Of a stretch of 64,000 bases of DNA, positions 1 through 15,024 are shown piece by piece. Numbering within the stretch: the first letter of the stretch is position 1; the number at the start of each line of letters is the position of its first letter. This DNA comes from Amphirosellinia nigrospora (lineage: Eukaryota; Ascomycota; Sordariomycetes; Xylariales; Xylariaceae), in assembly GCA_004123355.1 (NCBI GenBank), contig SCHM01000002.1, positions 1 to 64,000 of the forward strand. The letters run 5' to 3'. The notes beneath the pieces were generated by a model, which saw only the letters and a list, made by a program, of their open reading frames with translations, was not told where the DNA came from and ran no database searches. Position numbers and translations under genes: made by a program.

Positions 1-3000
1 ACCGCTTAATAAAATAACCTAACAATATAATAAAACATTGTTTAACGTACTAATATTTTTATATTATAAAAAGTTCGTACTAAAAAATAGTAAAAATATT
101 TTAAATATATATATAATATTAATATAATATTAAATATTAAATATATGTTTAAGTTTTAAATTATATTTAAAAAATAAATATATACTTAAGCAGTAAATAA
201 ATAATATATTTTAAATAGTTTTAAATTATTATAAGTTTTATATTATATTATTTAGTTAAAAATAAAAAATAATAATATTTAAAAAACCTAGTTAACTAAA
301 TATCAAAACTAAGGTAAATAAAATTAAAATATAATAAATTAATTATTTAGTTATCCGCGTATAAAATAATATTTTAAAATATTTTATAAAAGTTTTAAAT
401 ATAAAACTATAATATATTAAATAAGCTTTTTTATATATAATATTATAATAATATTATAAATAAAACTATATAAATAAAAATATTATTATAGTTTAATAGC
501 TTATATTTTTTTATAGTTTTAATTAAAATATAATAAAATATATTAAAATTTAAAGTTAATATTATATTTTTTATAAAAATAAATTATTTTGTTTAAACGT
601 TAAATAAATAATTAATAAAAATAAAATATTAAATAGTATTATTATATTAAAATTATTAAATATAAATATTTTTATAGTTATATTTTTAGCTATATATAAA
701 CTTTTAATAATATTATAAAAGCCAATATTAAAAATAAAATCGGTAAATTAAGTTTTATTTTTATATATTAAAAACTACTGTATTTATATTTATTAAATTT
801 TATAGTTATATAATATTTTTAAATATATTTTAAATAAAATATAATAAACTTTTTATTAAAGTTAAAATTTACTATTAAACTTTAAATATTTAAGTTATTT
901 AAATAATAAATAGTTGCTTAAACAGCTCTAGTTATTTTTGCTAGCTAATATTTTTAGTTTGTTTATATTATTATTTAATTTTAAACTATGCTAGCTTTAA
1001 ATAGTACTTAGAAAAATTATTGCTTAAATTATTAATTTACGGAGATTATATTAATATATAATATACTTTTATTAAAAAAACATTTAAATTAATAAAAAAT
1101 ATTATATAGCTTTTATATATAAAAAAAAAAGCTTTAAAAAATATATTATTAAACTAATAACGTTTTAAAAATAAAATAATATATTTTAATATATATATAT
1201 TTAGCTTAAAATTAATAAACGTTAAAACTAAAACAGTTATTATATTATTAAATTTAAATTTTATTTATTAATAAATTTAAATTATTCGGTAAATAAATTA
1301 TATTTATATTATATAAAATAAGATTTTTTAATTATATAATAATAATATATAAATTTTTTAATATTAATTATTATGATTATTATTAAATAATAATTAATTA
1401 TTAATAAATAATTTATTTAAAAATATATATAAATAAAATATTATAAAATAATTTTATTAAAATTAAACTTTATTAACTTTATATTATAAAGCTTTTATTA
1501 AATTATAACTTTTATAATATAAATTTTAATTATATTATTTCGAGCTAATTTTATATAATTATAGTTATTAAAACTATTAAAAAAAAGCATACTTTTTTAT
1601 ATAGCTAAAATAAATAGTTTTATTAAAATATAGCTTTTATAGCTTTTTATTTAATATAAATAAATAAAATATTATAATAATAGCTTTTTAATAAGCTAGC
1701 ATATTTAATTTAATATAATATGCTTTTTTTTATATTTAAAAATATTTAATTTAAATATTTATATTATAGTAGTTTTATAAATTTTTTTAAATATTATTTA
1801 GCCGATATTATAATATTAATATTTTTATATTTAAAAATAAACTTTTTATAGATTTTATTTTTTTAATTTTATTATTTAGCTAAAGTTTTATAATAAAAAA
1901 TATTGCTAGCTTTAATAAATATTATTTGCTATTTAGCTATTATTTATTAGTTATATTATTATATTAAAAGCTTTAATAATTTTATAAATATATAAGCTTA
2001 TATTTAAAAAAAGCACCTAAACTATAACAATAAAAAAAAAATAAAAAAAATATAACATATTATTAAATTATAAAAATTATATTTAAAAACTATACGTAAT
2101 AATTTAATAAATTTAATCTAAATAAAGCTAGCTAATATTTTAAAAAAAAACTTTTTATAAAAAAACGTTAAAAAATAATATATATAATATTTATAAATAT
2201 TAATAAAAATAATAAAACCTAAAAAATAATATTATAAAATAATAAAAAAAAAAATATATAAATTAAAGCTATTTATTAAGTAAATTATTAATAAAGCTTT
2301 AAAATATAAAGCTTAAATAAATTTTATTTTTTTTATAAATTAAAATAAAAAATAATAGAAAATTTTTAATAATATTAAATAAAAATATAAAATAAACTAA
2401 TTATTATTTAAAATTCTATTTATTATTATTTATTTTTAATAATAAGCTTTTTATTAATAGCAATATATTAATATAATAATAAAATTTTATTTTATAGCTT
2501 ATAAAAATTAAATTATTATTTTATTATAAAATAGTTTATTAACTATTATTTATATTTATAGTTATATTTAACTTAGCTATTTTTTATATTTATAGTTATA
2601 TTTAACTTAGCTATTTTTTACGTTTATAGTTATATTTTATTAAACAATTTTTATTATTATTATATTATTTAATATTATAAAATATATTAAAAAGCTTTTT
2701 AACTTTTACTTAAACTATTAGCTAAAATAATTGTTTTTTTTTTAAAACTAAAGGTTTTATAAAATATATAAACTAAATAAATTTTATTTTTTTTATACTA
2801 GTTTAAATATAGCTTTTTATAGCATTTATTACTTTTAAATAATACTTTAATATTTAGTTAAAAATTAAAACAAAATTAATTATATTTTTAGCAGCTATAA
2901 CTAAAATTTAAATAAAAAAATTTAAAATTATATTATATAGTTTAACGTATTAAATAAAATTAAAATAGCTATAAACTTTATATAGTAATATTTCGAAATA

Positions 3001-3079
3001 AATTATATATTAATTATTTTTTTAGTTTTAATTAATAAATAAAATATTTTTTAAATAAAGCTATATAATATTACTTTTA

Positions 3080-3175
3080 AGCTAAAATAATAATAATAAT
3101 AAAGCTAATAATAATAATAATTATAATAATAATAACGATAATAATAATAATAATAATAATAATATTAACTATAAT
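3080..3175. repeat. (TAA)n microsatellite, left-arm copy
   Basis: A run of AAT/TAA trinucleotides, interrupted by a few other bases, lies in the left arm. Its reverse-complement partner is the TTA run at about 37,895-37,990 in the right arm, which gives an independent anchor for the inverted repeat. Confidence 0.75.
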
Positions 3176-5479
3176 AATAAAAATAAAACGTTAAAACTAA
3201 TAATATTAATATTATTAATAAAAAAAATAATATTTAACTTTGTTTATTTAAGCGAAAATATAACGTTTAAACGTTTAATATAAAATTTAATACTATTAAA
3301 AAAATATAAAACTTATAAGCCCGATAAAAATATATATTTATTATTTTTTAATATAATATTATAATTATTATTATATTATTTATGTAAAAATATATAGTTA
3401 TATTAATTATTATAACTATAATATTTTATATATAGTTTTAACCGGTTTTTAATAATAAATTAATAGTTTTTTTTTTATATATTAAGGAGTATTTATTTTA
3501 GCTACTTTTTATATTTAAAATAAAACTTAGCTTTTTCGGCGCGTTTATATAAGCTTTATAAAAACTTTATTTTTAAAATAAATATAATAAAATTTTTAAA
3601 ATAGTATTATTTTTTAATTTTTAATATATTTTATTATATATTATTAAAAATAAATAAAAATAAAAAATAAACTTTTAAATAAATAATAAAGCAGCTATTA
3701 TAATATTTTATATATAAAACTAAAATTTTAATAGTTATTATAGCTTTTTTTTTTTTGTTTTTTTTATATTTATAATTTTTAAAAATATTTATAAAAAGCT
3801 AATAAAACTTTTATAAACGTATTATTATTATTAACTATTTAATATGTTTATTTATTTAATATTTTTTTTGCTATTATATTTTTTTAACTTTAATATATTA
3901 AATAATTATTTAGTTATTTTTATTCGCTATATAATTATAGCTTATTTTTTTCGACGAAATATATTTAATATAGCTTTATTAATAATATATTATCCGTAAA
4001 GTTTAACTAATTAGTTAATAAAAATATTTCTAGCTTTATTTATATTTATTTTTAAGCGTAAAAAAACTTATATATATAAAAAATATTAATTTTTAATAAT
4101 ACGCTTATTAATAATAAAACTACTACTTTTAATATTATTATTTTTAATATTATTATTATAAATATTATTATTTTTATTAAAATTATTAATATATTAAAAA
4201 ATAATAAAATATATTTTTATTTATTAAAAAAATTATTAATATATTTAATAAAATAAATAATTTAACCGAAATTATTATAAATATATTTTAAAAAATAATA
4301 TATTATTAAAATAGTATTAAAAATTTTTAAATATAAATATTATATTTATAAAATTTAGTATTAAATAAAAATTTTAAAAAAAAAAATATATTATTTTTAA
4401 ATAATAAATAAAAAAATTATATAATAAAATTTATAATAATATTATAAAAAAAAAATATAAAATTAAAAACTAAAAAGTAAAAATAATTAAATTTTTAGTT
4501 TTATTAAAAGCTTTTAGTCCGCAGTTTAAATATTTAATAAAATTAAAATTATAATTTTTTAACGTATTATAAAACTAAATAGCCCGTTATAACTTAAGTT
4601 ATTTTTTTGCTATAGCTTTATTTAATATATAAATATATTATTAAATTATATTAAACGTTACTAATAAGCAAAATATTTAAAAAACTTTTAATATATAGCC
4701 GATTAATATAAAAAGCTTTAAAAATATTATTTATTAAACTAAACAATAAAAAAATAAAACGGTTTAAATATTAATTAGCTTATATAAGTTTTTAATTAGC
4801 TAAATATTATATTTATATTTACGTTTATAATAAATAAAAAATTTAATAAAACTATCGAATTTTTTAAAATAACAAACAAATAGCTAAATAATTTTTTTTA
4901 TATAAAATTAACCTAAAATTAAAAATAATAATAATATAGTATTTATAAAATAAAAAAAGCTTATATTAATAAAGTTTAAAACGTTTAGCTTTATTATTAA
5001 ATATTTTTACGAAAATATTATTTTATAAAATTAAAATAGCTTTTAATAATATATATTAGTTAATAAAATATAATTTTAAAACTATTATAAAATAAAATAA
5101 TAAAATATAAGCTATATATATAATTATTATTAAATTTAGCTTTAATAACTTTAGTATAAAATAATTAAAATAAAAATCGGATTAAAACTATTTAATCGAA
5201 AAAAAATTAATATATATATAAATAAATATATAAATTAATAAAAGCTTAATATTAAAAAAGATTTTTTTAATATAAAAAAAGCTTAGTTTTTTTTAAAATA
5301 ATTTTAGTTTAATTAAGCTTTTAAAACGTAAAATATTAAACTAAATAATAAAAAAAAGCATAAAATAATAATTAAATATATATATTTAAAAAATAAAAAT
5401 AAATAATAGCTACTAAAAATATTAGCTTTAGCTTAAAATAAAAAAATAACTGTTTATTATAGCGTTTATTATTTAAGTG

Positions 5480-5610
5480 CTATATTAAGTACTATATAAA
5501 GATTAAAAACCGGATTAAATAAAAAACTTTTTATATATAGCTATATAATTATATAAAGCCTATAAAAATAACTTTATTAGTTATTTATATAATAATAAAT
5601 ATTTATATTT
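5480..5610 (+). repeat. Dispersed repeat copy in left arm
   Basis: About 110 bp containing GATTAAAAACCGGATTAAAT followed by an AT-rich tail ending near TATAAAGCCTATAAAAATAAC. Close copies in the same orientation occur at about 47,890-48,010 and 50,600-50,705. An inverted copy is expected near 35,470-35,600 in the right arm and is visible there. Identity unknown; it may be a recurring internal block of the large element. Confidence 0.55.
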
Positions 5611-7465
5611 ATTTTTATAAAAATTATAATATATAAAGCTAATAATTATTATTTTATTAGTTTTTATATATTTAAGTAGGTTTTTTTAAAATAAACATAA
5701 ATTAAAAATCGCTAATAAAGCTAAGCTATATATAAAAAAAAACCTATTATTTTTTTATTTTTTATTATTTTATAAACAATAATTAAAAAGTTATATTAAG
5801 TACGTTTTATAATATTATAAAAAACGCTATTTAATATATTTTTTAAAAATAAGCTAAAATAATATAAAACGTTTAAAAATTATTAAGCTTTTAGCGCTAA
5901 TAATAATAATAAGTATAAAAAAGCGCTAGCTTATTTATTATTATTATTATAGTTTTTTTTATAAAAATATTATAGTTTTTTATATAAAATAGCTAAATAT
6001 AAAAATATTTAAATATATATATATAAACTAAAATATTACTATTATACGATTTTTTAATAAATTATATAAATAATAGCTAATAAAAAAATAGCTAAATAAT
6101 ATTAACGTATATTATTATATATTATTGCCCGGATTTATAAAAAATTAAAAAAATAGAACTAAAATATTTATTGTTTTTTTTTTTTTTTTTATTTAAAATC
6201 TGGTTTAAAAAAACATTTTTTTCCGGTTTAATTTTAAAACTTTTTTTTTTATATTATTATTATTATTAAAATTTATCGGTTTTATTATTTTAATTTTATA
6301 TTAAACTAGTTTATAAAACTAGCTAAAACTTTTTTAAATAATATTTATAGCTATTTTTTTTAAAACTTTTAAATAATTTATTTTATTAAAAAATTAAAAT
6401 TATTTATAAATATATTATTTTACTATTTAAACTTAAATATTAATATAAAATATTTATAGTTTATAATAACGATTTTAATAATTTTTTTGCTTAAAAAAAG
6501 CAAAATTTATAATAGTAAATAAAAAAGCTTAATTTTTAAACTATTTAATAATATAGCTTTAATATTTATTATTATTAATATATAACTAATTAATAATTTA
6601 ATTATAAAAATTTTTTATAAGTTTATTAAAATTAAAAACCTAAAATATATAAAATATATATTATAATTTTACTTATTAAATAAAGCTATATTTAAGTTTA
6701 AAATAATATATATTAACTATTAGTTTTAATATATTTAAAATAATATAAAAACAAAAAGTATTTATATAAAAATATATTATTAAATAAATATTAAAAAGCT
6801 ATATAGCTTAGTTTTTTATTATTATTATTGTTTAAAAAAGTATATACTATTAATTATATATAATATAATTTATTAATAGTTATAATAAATATGTTTTTTT
6901 TTATATTTTATTCGCGTTTTATTTATATTTTTATTTATATTTAGTATAATAAAGCGTTAAAGTTTTTTAAATTAATTATAATAGCTAAAAAATAGTTTAA
7001 CGGGTTAAATAATTAGCTAATTAATATATTTTTATAAGTTATTATTTATAACTTTATTTACGTTATTTAATACGCTTAATAAATTAGCTATTTAGTTTAT
7101 TATTTAATTAATTATAGCTTAATAATAAAATAATTTTTTTATTTTTATTATATTATTAGTTATATTTATTTTACTATAATAAAACTTAAATAAAAGGCCT
7201 AAAATAAGTTTAAATTAATTAATAAATAATAATAATGCTAAAAGTGCTATAAAGATCTAAAACTAGCTATAAAACCTAGCTATAAAAGCTATATAAACCT
7301 TTAAAAACTTTTATAAAAACTTAAAAAGCCAATATTACCTTAACTATTTTTATAAGCTAAAGCATATTATATTATTGTTATAATATTATTTAAAATAGCT
7401 TTAAGCTTTTTCGAAGAGTTATACTTTAAAAAGTTTATAGAAAAAAGTTTTAAAATTCGGCTATA

Positions 7466-7726
7466 TGTCACAGCCCTACTCTTTTAACCCACTTATCTAT
7501 AGCTATGGCTGCACTGTGGCTGCCCCACAGGGAATGTGTAGCAGTACTAGGCTAAGCGGTGTGTAATAGTAATACTAGGCGGTATAAGGTATATACCCAC
7601 AAATATTTATTATTACTTATAAGTTAATATATTAGTATTTTTTTTTTTTTTTTTAAGTAAAATATTAGCTTTTAATATAAAGTAAATTAAGTATTTAAAC
7701 TTTTTGCTTATATTATATTTATTATA
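7466..7726 (+). repeat. 5' LTR of the Gypsy element
   Basis: It begins TGTCACAGCCC and ends at TTATTATA. It keeps much more G and C than its partner at 21,618-21,876, which reads TATTATAGCCC at the same place. Confidence 0.85.
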
Positions 7727-7970
7727 ATATTTTATTTCGATTATATTATTATTTAAAAAAACAATAAATTCTTATAAAATAAAAAAAAACTAAATCGGTT
7801 AAATTTAGCTAACTATATAATAAAATACTTAAAAAAGCTTTTAATAAAAAAATAATCGTTATAGCTTAGCAATTAATATAGTTTAATATAAATTATATAG
7901 CTAAAAATATTTACGTAAAATAAACTTTATTAATAATAGCGCGCTTAAATACGATTTATTAAATAAGTTT

Positions 7971-8287
7971 TGTCAGCATATAGATCTAGTGCTTAATTGG
8001 CCCAGTGATGGATTACGTAATCACTGGTGCCTGGGTGGCTGTGTGGCACAGTGGTACGTGGCTTTGTGTGTGCGCTGGATACTGCGCGGCACGCGTGAAA
8101 AGAGCCCTTTCTACGCAGGATAAAAGAAGTATTAAGCTGCCGTAGCTACCTAGGCAGATTTTCTAGTATTTAATAAAAAAATAGCTTACTTAGTTTATAA
8201 CTAAAAAATTAAAAATATATAATAGTACGAATATATTAATTAAGCTAACTAACCTAATATTACTTTTTAATATTAATATTATTTTTA
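7971..8287 (+). repeat. 5' LTR of the Copia element
   Basis: It begins TGTCAGCATATAG. Bases up to about 8,165 keep near-normal GC content, unlike the 3' LTR copy, which shows the same sequence with most C and G replaced by T and A. Confidence 0.85.
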
Positions 8288-10134
8288 TATAATAGCTAGC
8301 GCATTTTTACGATTAATCGACTTTTAAAAAGCTTAATTAATATATTTTAGCTATTTCCGGTTATTAACTTAAATTAGTAAATACTAACTAAAAAAAGTTA
8401 AAAAAAATTATTATAAATCTAAAAATTAAAATAATAAAATATTAATATTTATTCGATAAAATAATTAATTAATAAATTAATACTTAATAATAACTAAAAG
8501 TAGTAATATATAACCTTAAAATATATAAAAATAAGCTATACCGGAAAGAAAAAGAATATAATAAAGTTACTAAAAACTTTAAAAAAAAATCGAAAAATAA
8601 TTTATTAATTATAAATATAAAATAAAACTTATAAAAAATAAATTTAACGAAATTATTAATAACTTAAAAAAGTTAAATAGGTTAAATAAAAGGTTAGTTT
8701 TAGTTAATTTAATTAATTTAGTTAATTAAGTTAATTTAGCTAGTAAAAATATATTCGAAGTATTTAATAATAAATAAGATTATTAAGAAAATAATTAAAA
8801 AGTATTAAGCTTTTTAGATAAAGCGGCAAAAAAATAAATAAATTTTTTAAAAAGTTTAAATCGATCGATTTTAAAAAGAAGAAACTAAAGCGTGATTTTA
8901 TTAAAAAAGAGTTTAAAAGCAAAAAAAAAAAAAAATTATTTTTATTTTAAATTTAGACTTAAATTTATTAGATTTGTTATTATTATTGTTAGATTTAAAA
9001 GAATTTAATAATATTTATATTAAACATAGGTATTATTTATCGCGGAAGAACTTAAAAAAGCTTTTATTTATAGATAAAACTAAGCTAAAATAGCGCAAAT
9101 TTAAACTAAAGTTTAATAAAAAAAACTATTTAAAAAAAGCTTAAAACTAATTAATATATTAACGTAATTTATACTTTACTATAAAAACTATTAAATATAA
9201 TTTTAAAAATTCTATTAGTTCGTATAAAGAACTAGTATTAGTATAAGTAATTACTAGCATATTAAAACCAGCTTTTTTAAACCTAATTAAAAACATCAAA
9301 AAAAGGTTATATATATTAAAGATCTTTGGTAAAACTTATAGTATAATAGGCTAAATATACTAAAAAAATATATAGAACAATATTATTAATTATAAATATA
9401 ATAAAAAAAATTTAATACTTTTTATATTTAAATTTTTTAAAAATATAAAATAGTATAAAAACTAAGAAAAAAATAAATATAAACTAATAAGTTATAATAT
9501 TTATAGCTACAATAAAAAATAAAGCAACGGTTTAATATAATATTACTATTAAAGTTATAAAGCATAAAGAATATTATATTTAAAATCTAATCGATAAATT
9601 TAATAATAACTTTAAAAACCGTATAAAAAAAAAGCCCGAGTTAAAAGACTATAAAGAAAAAAGGTCTAATAATAATATTACTAATAAGAATAAGGGTTAT
9701 AGCAAGGGCAATAGCAAAGGCAAGAATTATAAATTAAACTTTAAATCGAACTTTAAAAAAAAGAATTACGATAAAAAAAAAAGGCCTAAATGCTTTAAAT
9801 GCAGCTAATAAGATTATATTGCTAAAAATTACCCTAATAAAGGTAATAATAACTAAAATTAGAACTTTAAACGATTAAAAACTTATAATATTTATAATAA
9901 ACTTATTAAAAGTTAAAAACTATTTATAAGCTTTAAAAATAACTTTAGTTATTTTGCTTATATATAAATATTTTATAAAGTCTAATAAATTTTTATAACT
10001 ATAAAATATTACTTTTTTTTTTTTATACTTAGTTTATTTTTTTTACTTTAAATAATTATAATATTATTAATTATAAATAAAACTGTATTATATAAAGTAA
10101 TTTTAAGCTAAAAAGTTACTACGGCTTAAAAAAC

Positions 10135-10215
10135 TTTAACTTAAAAAACTTTAATTTAAAAAATTTTAATTTAAAAAACCTTAACTTAAAAAATCCTAAC
10201 TTAAAAAATAACTTT
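10135..10215 (+). repeat. 15-bp tandem repeat inside the Copia element
   Basis: About five head-to-tail copies of a unit close to CTTTAACTTAAAAAA, differing mainly by C/T. It lies in the internal region after the zinc-knuckle remnant. Confidence 0.7.
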
Positions 10216-10249
10216 AGCCTTAATAATTACATTAAGCTAGAAAAAAACA

Positions 10250-10385
10250 ATAGCGGACCCGTTTATAAGGAAGATCACTACAGACCTTTTTACGGAAAAG
10301 AAAACAACGGCGGACCCGTTTATAGGGAAGATCACCGCAAACCTTTTTACGGAGAAAAAAACAACTGCGGACCTATCTGCTACGG
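10250..10385 (+). repeat. About 63-bp tandem repeat, little mutated, inside the Copia element
   Basis: Two and a part copies of a unit containing CGGACCCGTTTATA, GAAGATCAC and CCTTTTTACGGA. GC content is clearly higher than in the surrounding element, so this patch largely escaped mutation. Confidence 0.7.
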
Positions 10386-13300
10386 CAAGCCTGTTTATTA
10401 ATCAAAAAATAACGGACCTTTTTATTAAGTAAAAGCTAGCTCTAGTAGTAATAAATCTAGAAATAATTCGAAGCTAATTATTATTAATAATTCGAAGCCG
10501 ATTATTAAGCCAGTTATTAAGCAGAAAACCATAGTAGTAGTACTTCTAACTATATTTACCCTTATATTCTCGCTTTTAACGGCAATTCTAAACAACTTAG
10601 GTTAAAAAAACATACTAAGTATTAAAGTTATTAGTAGTAGCAAACTAAATATTAAGGTTATTATATAAAAAAACAATAGTACTTTTAAGTATACTTATAT
10701 TTTAAAAAATTATTATATTTTAGTATATAAACGTTATATTTATTTAATATAAAGTTAAATATAAAAATATATATAATAAAGCCGACTTTAAAAAAAAATT
10801 AATAATAAATTTAATTAAAAAAATAAAAAATATATAGTTTATATAAAAAGTAAACTTATATAAATTAAAAAAATTAGCACTATTATAAAGAACTTTAAAA
10901 CTTTTAATAAAAATAAATATAATATAAGCGTAAAATATATTTTATTTATTTTATTATTTATTAAATATATTTTTAAAAAAATAACTATATAAAATAAAAA
11001 ATTATTTAAATAAATATACTATAAAAAATAGCTGTAAAATAGCTATTATAAATCTTAATATATAATAGCGTAGTTTTTTTATAAATATATAAAAAAAAAA
11101 GCTTTATATAATATATTAACTTTAAAAAAAGCTATAAAAATTCGCGCTAAATATAATAAATAAAATTAAAGCGTTAAAAGAATTATTGCTTAAATTATTA
11201 TTAAAGAAAAAAGTAAAAATAATTTTTAAAATTTAAAATAAGCTAATTTTTAATATTATTAGCTATACTATTTTAGTATTAAAAAGTTAATATAAATAAT
11301 TAAATATATTATAAATATTAATATCGAACTTAAAAAAGTTAAATATTTTTTTTGCTTTGTTTATAATTAAGCTAAAGCTAAGAAATATATTTCGAAAAAA
11401 GCTATCGAAAAAGCTGATTATTTAAAAGAAATAACCTAAGTAAATTTTAGCTAGATTAAACTAGTTTTAATTAAAAAATATAAGTATTTTTTATTTATAG
11501 TAAATAATAATAGTAAGTATTGTATTTTTAAGGCATATAAAACAAAAAATAAAGCAAAAAGTGTTGTTAAAATATATTTATAATAAATAAACAAAAAATT
11601 AATATTTTAAATACCTTAACCTAATAAAAACTACTAAAAAAATGCCGCGTTTTATATATAAATAGTGGCAAAAAGTTTAATATAAAAGATCTAAAGGTAT
11701 TTTATAATAAAATAAAAGTAACTATTATTATTTTGTTATTTATAAATTAATACTAAAATAGTATAATTAAAAGATTAATAGATTTTATTTAAAATAAAAC
11801 TAAGGCTTTATTTTTATAAACTAAATTACTAATTATATTTTAAGTATATAACGTTTTAGCAACTATATATGTTTTTAATAAAACTAGTTAATTTATAATA
11901 AAAAGAATAACCTCGGCTAAAAAGTATTTTAACTATTTAAATTAAAAAAAAATAATAGATTTAACTTTAATAATTTATAAATAATAAATATACGTTATAT
12001 AGTATTTATTAACGAATTTATACGCGTATTAGTTAAAAAGCTAAAAGCTAAAAAAACTAATACTATATTCTTAGATTATAAAAGTATATTTAATTATATA
12101 GTCTAGCTTACCGAAAGTAATAAAATGTTATATATATTGTACGTTTTTTATAAAAGTATTAAAAATATAAATAACGCTTATAATCTTAAAATATTGTACG
12201 TTTATTATTTTTTAAAGTATAGCGTAAACTTAGGCGGCGTTATTAAAAGATTAAAAATCTTACTTAAATATAGAACTGCGATCGTAATATCGTTAAAAAT
12301 AATATTATAGATAATAAAAACAAACTAAAAAAATATAGCTAACTGTAAAAATAAGCTATTAAATTAACTTATTATTAAGCGTAATAAAAAGAGACTTTAA
12401 AAAAACTTAGTTAAAAGTTTATATTTATTATATAAAACAAATAAAAATTATTTTAATATAATTTATATTTTAAATATAATATTAAGCTAAAAAAAGCAAA
12501 ATATATATATAAATAATTTTATAAGCGATTTAAAATATAAAGCTAAAAAAATAAATTTAAAATTTAAAAAATTAATATAATATTTATAGTTTATAAAAAG
12601 CTAGATTAAATAAACTAAATTATTTTTATATTTTTAAAAAGCTGCTTTTATATAAATATTTATAAAAATTATTAAAAAAATTTATAGTAAAAATATTTAT
12701 TTTTAATAAATTTATTTTAAAAAAAATATTTATAAAAAAAAAAAAAAAAATAGCTTAAAGCTATATTTAAAAAAATACGTAGTTTATTTAAATATAATAT
12801 TTTAAAATTCGTAAAATATATAAAAGCTATTTATAGCTATTTTATTAATTTTATATAAATATTTAAAAAAATATTTATTAATTAATAAACTAGATAAATA
12901 TAAAGCTAGAATTTATGCTTATAGGTTTATTTAGCGTAAAAATATTAACTATAATAAAACTTTTTTTTATAGCTTAAATAACGTTATAGAGGATTTTAAT
13001 AGCTTTAATAGCTGCTCGAAAATAATACGTTATTTAAATCGATTTTATAACAGTATATTTTAATAGAGCTTTTTATAAAAGAATATTTATAAAATAGTTT
13101 AAAATATTAAAAGAATATTTTAAAACTTTTAAATTAAAACAAAAAAATATAACTAGCTAATTAAAAAAATTATTAAACTAATAAAGCTTTTATATAGTTT
13201 TAAATAATTAAAATATAAATAATAAATTAAAGCTAAAAAAATCGTAAATAATTAGATTAAGTTTATAATTTTTAATAACGCTATATATATTAACTATAAA

Positions 13301-15024
13301 ACAAAAAAGTTATAATATTTTATGTAATAATTTTTTAATTATAAGATTTAACTTAGATTATTTAAAAAGTATTGCTATAAAAATTAATAAAATAGTTTTA
13401 GCGAATAATTTAAGCTAAATTAACTAGTTTTTAAGCGTATAAATCGTAAAAAATAAAATTAATAATAATATAAGCTTTAATTAAAAACAATATATAACTA
13501 AAGTATTTAATTTTATTAGTTTAAGTTTAATACGTAAATATTTTATATTTATAAATATTAAAGGGATAATTTACGTTATAAAGTATAAAAAAAAACTTGT
13601 TTTTAAAAATAAAATATTTAATTATACTTTTTTATTTAATAAGTTAAATTTTTTACTTAAATTATAAAGCTTAATATAAGCTTTATTGCTTTTATTTAAA
13701 TAAGATTTATAGCAAATTTTTCTAATAAATATATTAAAAGTATAAAACGATTAGCTAAATATATAAAAAGTACTTTAAATATATAAATTAAGTATAATAA
13801 GCTAAAAAAGGCTATTTATATAGAATTTATAATAATATAGGTTTATTTGCTACTATTAATATTATTTTAGTATTAAATTTATAAAATAATAAGTTATTAA
13901 TAAATATATTGTATTTTTAAATAGCGCGCTAATATTATAGCATTTTAAACTATAGTTAATTATAATAAAAAACTCTACTAAAAATAAATATATTATAATA
14001 AACGAAGTAATAAATAATCTAGTATAAGTAAAGAACTTTTTAAGTAAACTTAGAATATTATTAAATAGTTTTATTATTTTTTTATATAATAAATAAACTA
14101 TAAGTTATTTGAATATATAATATTAAATAAAAAAATAAAAAATAATATTATATTTAATAAAAAAATATAGTACTATAAAAATATTATATATTATATATAA
14201 TTAAATATAAGCTTAATTATCTAATAAGCTAATAATATAAAATTAAAAAATAATTTAGCTAATAAGTTAATTAAACTATTAAAAAACTAAACATAAAAGT
14301 TTTTATTTTTATTTAATTTATAAATTAAAAAAATTAGCAAAAAAAAAAATAAAACTAAGCTTTTTTAAAACTTTATATAATAAGTAATCAATAGTTTAAA
14401 CCCGTTTTTACTACTAAAAAAAGGATTATTAATATATTAACTTTTTAAAAAGTAGTTAACTTAGTACTTTAATATTTATATACCTTAAACTTATAGATTT
14501 TATATATAACTAATTCAATTTATTTTATTATATAATTAATAAGCTTATTAAATATTAATAGGAATAATATTTAGCTAGAAATAACTAGTATTATTTTATT
14601 TATTTTTTAGATCTAAGGAAGTCCTAGGGGTTTAAATCTAAAGGGGTCGGGGTCCTAAAAAATAGCGCTATTAGTTTTTTAATAGTACTTGGATAAGTAT
14701 AAAAAAACGGTGCTATTTTGTTTTATATACTTTATAAAAAATAAAATATTTTAAAAGTTCTTTTTTTAAACTTAAAATAAATAAAAATTATATTAAAATT
14801 ATAATAGTAAACGTTTATAAATAATAATCTTAAGCTAAGTAAAAAATAGGTCCGTTTTAAAATAAATATATAGTTTATATATATACGTAAATACTACGTT
14901 TAGTTTAATTAGTTAACTATACTTTTAGTTATAAAAAAAAGGTTTAATTATAGCACTAAATTAACTTAAAGTTTTTTATTTTTTTTTTCGAAGCTTATAA
15001 ATATAATACTGCAGCTAAAAAGGG

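Larger units (their letters stand above)
1..7465 (+). repeat. Left arm of giant inverted repeat, outer segment (AT-rich, RIP-degraded)
   Basis: This stretch is almost entirely A and T and has no open frame of note. Read in reverse complement it aligns with 33,581-42,665. The anchors I matched are bases 1-85 with 42,580-42,665, about 130-380 with about 42,260-42,520, about 2,340-2,640 with about 38,440-38,725, about 3,480-3,550 with about 37,540-37,610, and 7,240-7,465 with 33,581-33,800. Differences are mostly C/T and G/A, the pattern RIP leaves. The match still holds at base 1, so the arm runs out of the window. I recognise no protein in it; short AT-coded peptides are not evidence of genes. 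Confidence 0.85.

Noticed and set aside
12125-12310. 61-codon open frame in the AT block
   Set aside because: It lies inside the Copia element near the integrase remnant, starts in AT-saturated sequence and encodes only Ile/Leu/Tyr/Lys-rich chance sequence; not an independent gene.
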